The notes beneath the pieces were generated by a model, which saw nothing but the letters and a program-made list of their open reading frames with translations, was not told where the DNA came from and did not search any database. From a bacterium (GTDB lineage Bacteria; Myxococcota_A; Bradymonadia; UBA7976; UBA1532): DNA of 48,118 nucleotides. Made by a program: the position numbers and the translations under genes. Below, one piece after another: positions 19,401-28,400 of this stretch. The DNA is taken from contig JAUHXC010000064.1 of the NCBI GenBank assembly GCA_030427205.1, positions 1 through 48,118 of the forward strand, in the 5' to 3' direction. Each line of letters begins with the position of its first letter. Position 1 is the first letter of the stretch.

Positions 19401-22400
19401 GCGGCGAAGGCGTCTGCGAGCGCGAGCTGCCCAACTGCGTCGACGGCGCCCCGCTCGCCTGCGCGCCGCGGGAGCTCGCGGCCGACTTCGAGGCGTGCAA
19501 CGGCCTGGATGACGACTGCGACGGCAGCATCGACGAGGGGCGCCCGCTCGGCGTGGGTGATCCCTGCGTGGCCGGCGTCGGCGCCTGCGCGGTGCCCGGG
19601 CGGCAGGTCTGCCGCGACGCGGAGATCCTGCGCTCGTCGGCGGAGCCCATCCGCCACCCGGTCGACCCGCGGGGCTACACCCCCAGCGCCGACTTCAACG
19701 CCACCTGCTGGAACGACGGCACCCGCGATCCCTTCGATTGCTATGGCCGGCTGCAGCTGACCTTCGGGGACGCCACCACGCCCTTCGACGTGCGCCCCGG
19801 CGTGCGCGACGGCGGGGCGGGGGAGTATGGCTTCCGCTATCGCAGCGAGCTGTCGGGCAACGTCTGGCGGGTGAGCATCGAGCCGGTCGTCGAGGGCGAC
19901 GACCGCCGGGTGACCGTGCGGCTGACCGGCGATCTGGGCAGCAACAACGCCACCGTCGAAGAGCGCGGCGAGGTGTCGCTGCGCGGGGTCGACCTGGAGT
20001 ACCTGTGGACCACCGACGGCGTGCCCAACGACCCGCCGGTGACCCACTTCTGGGTGCCCGGCGACCTCGAGGACGCCGAAGGCATCGTCTACGCCCGCGC
20101 CGGCGACGACGTGACCATCACCGCCACCGACGTGCGCCTGCCGCTGACGCTCTACACCGCGCCGTACTATGGCGATCGCGAAGGCATCGTGCAGGCGGCC
20201 CTCGCCGATCTGGTCGCCCCGGGCCTGGAGTGCGACGGCGAGCCCGGCGCGCCCGAAGAGGAGATCTGCGACGCCATCGACAACGACTGCGACGGCCGGG
20301 CCGACGAGCTGGTGCCCGACTGCGAGGGCGATACGCCGCCCGACGTGGTCTTCGTGGTCAACGCGGCGGTGCTCTTCGGGCCGGGGCAGGTGAGCGTGCA
20401 GGCCCAGGCCGAGGACGACGTGGGCGTCGAGTCGCTCGTCGTCACCGTCGACGGCGCGCCGATCGAGCTCGACGTCAACGGCCGCGCGGTCGTGGCGCTC
20501 GACGCGCCGGGGGTCTATCGCATCGTCGCCACCGCCACCGACGGGGCGGGCAACATCACCGAAGAGGTGCGCGTCGTGCGGGTGCTCGACCCCGACGACG
20601 AGACCTTCCCCACCGCCGAGATCACCCGCCCGCGGGACGCCGCCGAGCTCACCGGCGGGGCGCAGGTGGCCGGCACCGTCGACGACGCGAACTTCTACCG
20701 CTGGGAGCTGACCTTCGGGCCGGCGGACGATCCCACCGCGACGCTGCTCGCCGAGGGCTATGAGTCGGTGCGCAACGGGCCGCTGGGGGTCATCCCCGCC
20801 GGCGATCTCGAGCCGGGGGACTATGCCATCCGCCTGATGGCGGAGGACGTCAACGGCCAGCAGACGGTCACGACGCTCAACATCTCGGTCGTGCCCTGCG
20901 AAGACCCGGTGCCCGAGACCTGCGACTACCGGGACAACGACTGCGATCGGGCGGTCGACGAAGAGTTCCCCGAGGTCGGCACCATCTGTCAGGCGGGCAC
21001 CGGCGCCTGCACCGCGCTGGGCGAGGTCGTCTGCCTCGGCTCGGGCGGTACGGCCTGCAACGCGCGGCCGGGGCAGCCCGACGCCGAGCGCTGCGATGCC
21101 ATCGACCGCGACTGCAATGGTGACCCGACCAATGGCTTCCCGGTGGGCGAACCCTGCGCGGTGGGCACCGGCGAGTGCCGGGTCGAGGGATCGCTGGTCT
21201 GCAACGGGGCCGGCGACGGCGTGGTGTGCGACGCCGCGGCCCTGCCGCCGCGCCAGGATCTGTGCGATGGCCTGGACAATGACTGCGACGAGGCGGTCGA
21301 CGAAGAGATCGCGCCGATGGTCTGCGGGCAGGGGGTCTGCCGCCGCGAGTTCGAGATGTGTATCGCCGGCGTGCCGCAGGCGCCGCTGTGTGATCCCTTC
21401 TTCGGCGCGCGCCCCGAGCGCTGCAACGAGCTGGACGACGACTGCGACGGCGTCGTCGACGAGGATCCCACCGACATCGGCGAGCCGTGTCTGGTGGGCG
21501 TCGGCGCCTGCGCCCGGGTCGGCCGCATCACCTGCGGCGGCGGCGTGCCCGGCTGCGACGGCGTGGCGGGCGATCCGGTGGTCGAGGCGTGCAATGGCGT
21601 CGACGATGACTGTGATGGCCGCACCGACGAAGACATCTGCGAAGACATCAGCCCGCCCGAGGTCATCGTGGTGCTCAGCGACGATCGGGTCTTCGTCGGC
21701 GAGTACGTCGAGGTGCTGGTCATCGCCCGCGACGAGAGCGACATCGAGCGGATCAGCGTGACCATCGACGGGCTGCCGCTGGCAATCGACGATCGCGGCC
21801 GGGCCCGCTTCCGGGTCGCCGCGGTGGGCCGGGTCGAGGTGGTCGCCGAGGTGACCGACGCGCTGGGCAATACGGCGGTCGAGCTGGCCGAGGTCGAGGT
21901 CGTGCCCGGCGGCTACGAGGCGGTGGTGACCGTCGAGCCCGATCGGCTGCCCGAGGGCGACGCCTTCGAGACGCTGGTGGTCTTCGACGCGAGCGACTCC
22001 ATCGGCGAAGAGCTGACCTGGCGCTGGAGCCTGCCGGGCGCGCAGATCGTCGAGGGCGACCTGACCTCGCCGCGGGTGGCCGTACGCTTCGCCGGCGAGG
22101 CCGACGTGGCGTGGAGCGTGCGCGTCGCCAACCCCGCCGGGCAGGACACCGCCCGCGGCGTGGTGCAGGTCAACCGCCCACCGCTGGCGACGGTCAGCGG
22201 CCCGCGGCGGGTGCAGCGCGAGAGCACCGTCGAGCTCGACGGCCGCCGCAGCAGCGATCCCAATGGCGACCCGCTGAGCTTCCGCTGGCAGCTGACCGAG
22301 GCGCCGCCCGGATCGGCGGCGGTCGTGCGCGACGCCGACGGGTCGGTGGCGCGCATCGTGCCCGACGTCGCCGGCCGCTATCGGGTCGAGCTGGTGGTCG

Positions 22401-25400
22401 ACGACGGCCTGCTCGACAGTGATCCCTTCTGGCATATCGTCAACGTGCTCGATGACAGCGATCGCCAGCAGCCGCAGGTCGAGGTGTTCATCGACGAGCC
22501 GCAGCCCGAAGTGGGCGGCGCCGTCGGGGTCTCGGTCGACGCGGACGATCCGAGCGGCGTGGCGGCGATCGAGGTCTTCGTGGACGGCGAGCGGGTGGCC
22601 CTCGACCCCAATGGGAACGTCGACGTCAGCTTCGACGAGCCGGGGCGGCATACGGTCGAGGTCATCGTCACCGACAACGCCGGCAACCGCGAGCGGGTCG
22701 AAGAGAACGTCTACGTGCACCCGGCGGGCGCCGAGGACGACGGCGCGCCCTTCGCCGAGATCCTGACCCCGCGCGACGCCAACGACGTGCGCGAGTGGGC
22801 CGACGTGATCGGCACCATCCGCGGCGACGATCTGGCGTGGTACAGCCTGCAGGTGGCGCCGGATCGCAGCGACGCGTGGATCACGCTCTACGAGAACCAC
22901 GATCCGCAGCCCGTCGAAGAGGGCGTGCTGGGGCTCATCGACGTGACCTCGATCGACCCGGGCATTCACTACCTGCGGCTGCGGGTCGAGGACGACTGGG
23001 GCAACTTCACCGAGTCGGTCACCCGCATCACGGTGGCCCCGGGCATGCACTTCGGCAGCCAGCGGCTCGAGTTCATCGACGCGGTGGTGCCCGTCGATGG
23101 CATCCCCTTCGTCATCAAGCGGATCTATGACTCGGGGCGCAAAGTGCTCGGTGACTTCGGCGTCGCCTGGGAGCTCGACATCGGCGGCGGCAAGATGGAC
23201 GTCAGCCACCCGCTGGCGCTGCACTGGTCGTGGAACGGCCGCTGCATCGGCGTCTTCGGGGCGCCGGGACAGATCAACGATACGCTCAACCACGTCATCA
23301 CCATCCGCAACGGCGAGGAGGGTTTTCGCTTCGCGTTCACCCCGCAGTTCAACGCCTGCGGCTTCGGCTATCGCGATGTCATCCCCGAGTTCACCGCGCT
23401 GCCGGGCACCGAAGGCACCATGGTCGCCATCGGCTACGGCGCGCTGTGGGAGATCAACGGCGAGCTGGTGGTGGCCGGCGAGCCCTTCACGCCGTTCGAG
23501 CCGGAGCTGTTCTCCATCGAGCTCGACGACGGGCGCTCGTTCATCTACGACATCAACCGCGGGCTGAGGCAGATCGGCGACGACGAGGGCAATACCATCG
23601 TCATCGACGAGCGCGGCATCCACCACAGCGGCGGCGAGTCGGTGCTCATCGAGCGCGACGGTCAGGATCGCATCACCCGCATGATCATGCCCGACGGGCA
23701 GTCGCGGACCTATGTCTACGACGGCCACGGCGATCTGGTGACCACCTTCGACCTGGAAGAGCGCCGGGTGGACTATGTCTATGACTTCGATCACAACCTG
23801 ACCGAAGTCATCGACCCGCTCGGTTCGACCGCCGGCGGCGTCGAGTACGATCCCACCGGGCGGGTCATCGCGGTGGTCGACGCCAACGGCGAGCGCATGG
23901 AGCTGACCCACGACGTGGTGGGGCGCACCGAGGCGGTGCTCGATCCCTTCGGCGAGCAGACGGTCTACGTCTACGACGAAGACGGCAACGTCGTGCAGCG
24001 CATCGACCCGCTGGGCAACATCTGGGGCTTCGAATACGACGGCGACGGCAACCTGCTGCAGCGCACCGATCCGCTGGGGCATTCGACGGCGTTCAGCTAC
24101 GACGGCGACGGCAACGTGCTGACGATGACCGACGCCAACGGCGAGGTCTGGAGCTACACCTACGACGACAGCGGGCGGCGGCTGACCGAGACCGACCCCG
24201 AAGGCAACGCGCACGCCTGGGGCTACGACGACGACGGCCGGCTGACGGCGTATACCGACCCCAACGGGCACACCTGGACGGCGGGCTACGACGGCGACAC
24301 GCTGAGCGAGGTGGCCTTCCCCGATGGCACCAGCCTGGCCTATGAGACCAACGGCGCGACGGTCGTCGCCACCGATCGCATGGGGGTCGTGCGCGAGATC
24401 CGATCGGATGACGAGGGCGTGCCCACGTCGGAGAGCTTCGTCTACGAGAACCACCTCGGCGCGCAGGAGATCCGCTATGACTACGAGCCCGACGCCAAGG
24501 GCTTCGTCGACAGCGTGACCTACCCCTCGGGGGCCCGCGCGGTCATCGAGCGGGATGATCTCAACCGGCCGACCCGGGTGACCAACGCCGCGGGCGACGT
24601 CTACGAGCAGACCTACGACGCCCTCGGCAACCTGCGCGCGCGGCGTGATCCCGACGGCAGCGAGCTGCGCACCGACTTCGACGCGCTCGAGCGCCCGACG
24701 GCGATCACGATGCCCGGCGGCGCGCGCATCCAGCAGGTCTACGACGCCGCGGGCCGGGTCATCGAGATGCGGCTGCCCGGCGGCGAGCGGGTGCGGCGCA
24801 CCTACGACGACGCCGGGCGCATGATCGCGTCGCGCAGCGGGCGCGGCAACCTGCGCATCGAGCGGGATCCGGTGGGCAACATCGTCGCGGTGAGCCGCGA
24901 GGGCGGCGGGCGGTCGCAGGTGATCTACGATCGGGCCAGCCGGCCGATCGCCTACATCGACGCCGAGGGGCGCCGCACCGACTATCAGCTCGACGGCGAG
25001 GGCCGGCCGGTGCGCATCGCGATGGCCGGGGGCCAGGTGATGACCTTCGAGTACGACGCCGACGGTCGGGTGATCGCCCGCGGCGGCATCAACGGCGGCA
25101 TGTGGCGGGCGAGCTATACCCCGGCCGGCTCGCTGGAGACCCAGACGCTGCCCTCGGGTGCCACCTATCTCTTCGGGCATGACTCGATGGGATCGTATCA
25201 GACCATCACTGATCCCAACGGACACACCACGCTGCATACCCGCGACGTCGCCGGCCAGATGCTCGCCATCGAGCTGCCCGAGGGGCAGAGCGCCTCGTGG
25301 GAACGCAACGCCGCCGGCCGGGTGACCGCCTTCGTCGACTTCGAGGGCGAGCGCACCGACTACGCCTTCGACGCCAAGGGGCAGATGGTCGGGCGCACCC

Positions 25401-28400
25401 GCCCCGATGGGGTCGAGGAGCGCATGGTCTACGACGGCGGCGGACGGGTGCTGACCGCCGAGACCGACGCCGGCCGCTTCGAGATGAGCTACGACGGGCA
25501 GGGGCTCTTGTCGACCTGGGCCGCGCCCGACGGCCGCCTGACGCTCTATGCCCACCAGGCGGCGGGCCGCCCGCAGCGGGTCGCGACCGACGCCGGCGAG
25601 ACGCTCTACACCTACGGCGATCTCAGCCGGCTCGATCGCATATCGGCCGACGGCGTCGAGCTGGACTTCACCCGCGATCTGACCGGCGTGGCGACCGGCG
25701 CGCAGTGGGGCGAAGGCGGCCCGACCTGGAGCTGGGACCGCGGACCCGACGGGCGGCTCGAAGGATCGAGCTATACCGATGACACCGGCGAGCGGATCGG
25801 GCTGGCCTGGAGTTACGCCGAGAACGGCATGATCGCCGGCCTTGTCGAAGAGACCGGCCGCCGGGTGGACTATACCTTCGACCAGGACGAGCGCCTCGTG
25901 GCCGAGACGATCGTCGAGGGTGGGCGGGCCGACGCCATCACCTATACCTACGACGGGCATGGCAACATCACCCGCCGCGCCGACCGCAACGGCGCGCAGG
26001 ACTTCGTCTACGACGGCAACGATCGCTTGCTCGACGACGGCGTCTGGACCTACGAGTGGGACGCCAACGGGCGGATGACCCGGCGCACCCGGGCCGATCG
26101 GGCCGAGCGCTTCATCTGGGATGGCCGCGGCCGCATCAGCCGCGTCGAGCGGGCCGGCGCCGGCGCGCGACGCATCGACTATGCCTATGACTACGATGGC
26201 TTGATCGCACAGCGCACCGCCGACGGCGTGGTGACCCGCTTCATCTGGGATCGGACCACCGGCATCGCGCCGCGCCTGCTCGAGATCCGCGACGGCGACG
26301 ACGCGCTGATCCATCGCTTCGTCTACGGCGAGGTGCTGATGGGCCGCATCGTCGGCGCGACCGGCGCCTTCGAGCCAGCCGTGCTCGATCAGGTCGGCAG
26401 CGTGCGGGCCTGGATCGGCGCCGACGGCGTGCGCCGCTTCGACTACGACGCCTACGGCCGGCCGCGCGGGCGGCTGCCCGAGGGGCCGGGCTTCGCCGGT
26501 CACTGGACCGATCCGACCACCGGCCTCGTCTTCATGCAGCAGCGCTGGTACTCGCCGGGCATGCTGCGCTTCGTCTCGGCCGACCCGGCGCCGCCGTTCG
26601 ACGCCGAGCCGCGCTCGTACAACCGCTATGTCTACGCCTGGGGCGACCCGGTGCAGTTCATCGACCCCGACGGGCGGTTCAGCCTGGCCAGCGTCAGCGT
26701 CTCGATGGGTATCGCGGCGACCCTGGCGACCATCTCGGTGGCGGCGATCGTGGGCATCTACTTCGGCGCCTTCGATCCGCGCAATCGCAAGCACTACGCG
26801 GTGACGGTCAAGTACGGGCCGCGGGGGGTGGTGGGGCCGTTGTCGAGCATAGACGCCGGCATAGGCTGGTGGACGGTCGGCATCGCATCAGAGCAAGGCT
26901 TGTTCTTCAATACACCCGAGTCCACATGGCTCGATCGCAAGGCGTTCTACGTGACGTTCGGCGCGGGGGTGACCAACCCCAGCACCAGCCTCGGGGTCTC
27001 GGTGGGTACGTCGCTGACCCCCAACTCGCTGATCCCGCCCGACCTGCGCATTCGCATCACGAACTGCGCGACGGGCGGCGCGGTGGCCGGGTGGGCGCTC
27101 AACCTCAGCGTGGGTATCGGCTTCCTGCAGCGCCGCTGGAAGAAGTGGATCGAAGAGCAGAACATCCCCTACCTGAGCAACATCGTCGCCGCCGGGGTGA
27201 GCGCCAATATCGGGGCGGGGCTGTCTCCGGCCCACTCGGCGCAGGAGGCGGCGCAGTGGTGGAGCACCGACGGCGCCGATGTCTTCGCGATCGCTTATGG
27301 CGTCGGCCTGCCGCAGGTGCAGGGCAACTTCCCCGATCCGCCGTCGGGGGAGGGGGTCAGCTTCTCGTTGACCGTCAGCTATACATGGCATGTGGGCGAG
27401 GAGCCGTGCACCAACTGTGGGGGTGAGGGCGAAGGCGAGGGGGAAGGTGAGGGCGAAGGTGAAGGCGAGGGTGAGGGCGAAGGTGAAGGCGAGGGCGAAG
27501 GCGAGGGCGAGGGCGAAGGTGAGGGCGAAGGTGAAGGCGAAGGTGAAGGTGAGGGCGAAGGCGAGGGCGAAGGCGAAGGTGAGGGCGAGGGCGAGGGCGA
27601 AGGCGAAGGTGAGGGCGAGGGTGAAGGTGAGGGCGAGGGTGAAGGTGAGGGCGAGGGTGAAGGTGAGGGCGAGGGCGAGGGCGAGGGCGAAGGTGAGGGC
27701 GAGGGTGAAGGTGAGGGCGAGGGCGAAGGTGAGGGCGAAGGTGAGGGCGAAGGTGAGGGCGAAGGTGAGGGCGAAGGTGAGGGCGAAGGTGAGGGCGAAG
27801 GTGAGGGCGAAGGTGAGGGCGAAGGCGGAGGCGGCCCGGTCGCCCCGGCTTCCGGGGTGAGCTGCGATCCGACGGTCGTCTGCCCGTTCCCGCTCGTCAC
27901 GACCGATCGCTTCGAGATCCAGCCCGGCGAGGTCGTGCTCTTCAACGGCACCCCGTCCGTCGGCGGCATCGTCGACTGGCGCTGGGCGGTCATCGAGCAG
28001 CCCGAGTCCACCCGGATCGACATCGTCGAAGCCTTCGTCGATCCGGCGCGCCCCGAGCTGGGCGGCTTCGTCGACGACACCACCAGCGCGACCGCGCGGG
28101 CGTGGTTCCCCGAGCCGGGGCGCTATGTCATCGGCCTCGGTGTCATCGGCGCGGCCGGCTCGGCGCCCGGCAAAGCCTGCCCCGGGCACGCCATCATCGA
28201 GGTCGACGTGCGGGCCGAGCTGCCCGCCCGTGGACCCGGCGAGGCCTGCGATCGATCCCATCGAAGCGATCGCTGCGCCGACGGCATGGCGTGCGTGCCC
28301 ACCGCGGTGCCGGGCACCGGCGTCTGCGCGCCGATCTGGTCGCCGGTGGTCGAGACGGAGCGCAACGATCTGCCGGCCATGGCCGACGTCGTCGCCATCG

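Noticed and set aside
6450..26794. Three very long open frames on the minus strand opposite the giant genes (6450-11891, 11904-17207, 18974-26794)
   Set aside because: They are shadows: Asp (GAC), Gly (GGC), Val and Ala codons of the plus genes read as Val/Ala/Asp on the other strand and leave no stops. The products are monotonous Val/Ala/Arg/His-rich chains without domains or ribosome sites.
27422..27823. Possible CRISPR array
   Set aside because: The repeats are 6-12 bases without unique spacers and are in frame within a coding region.
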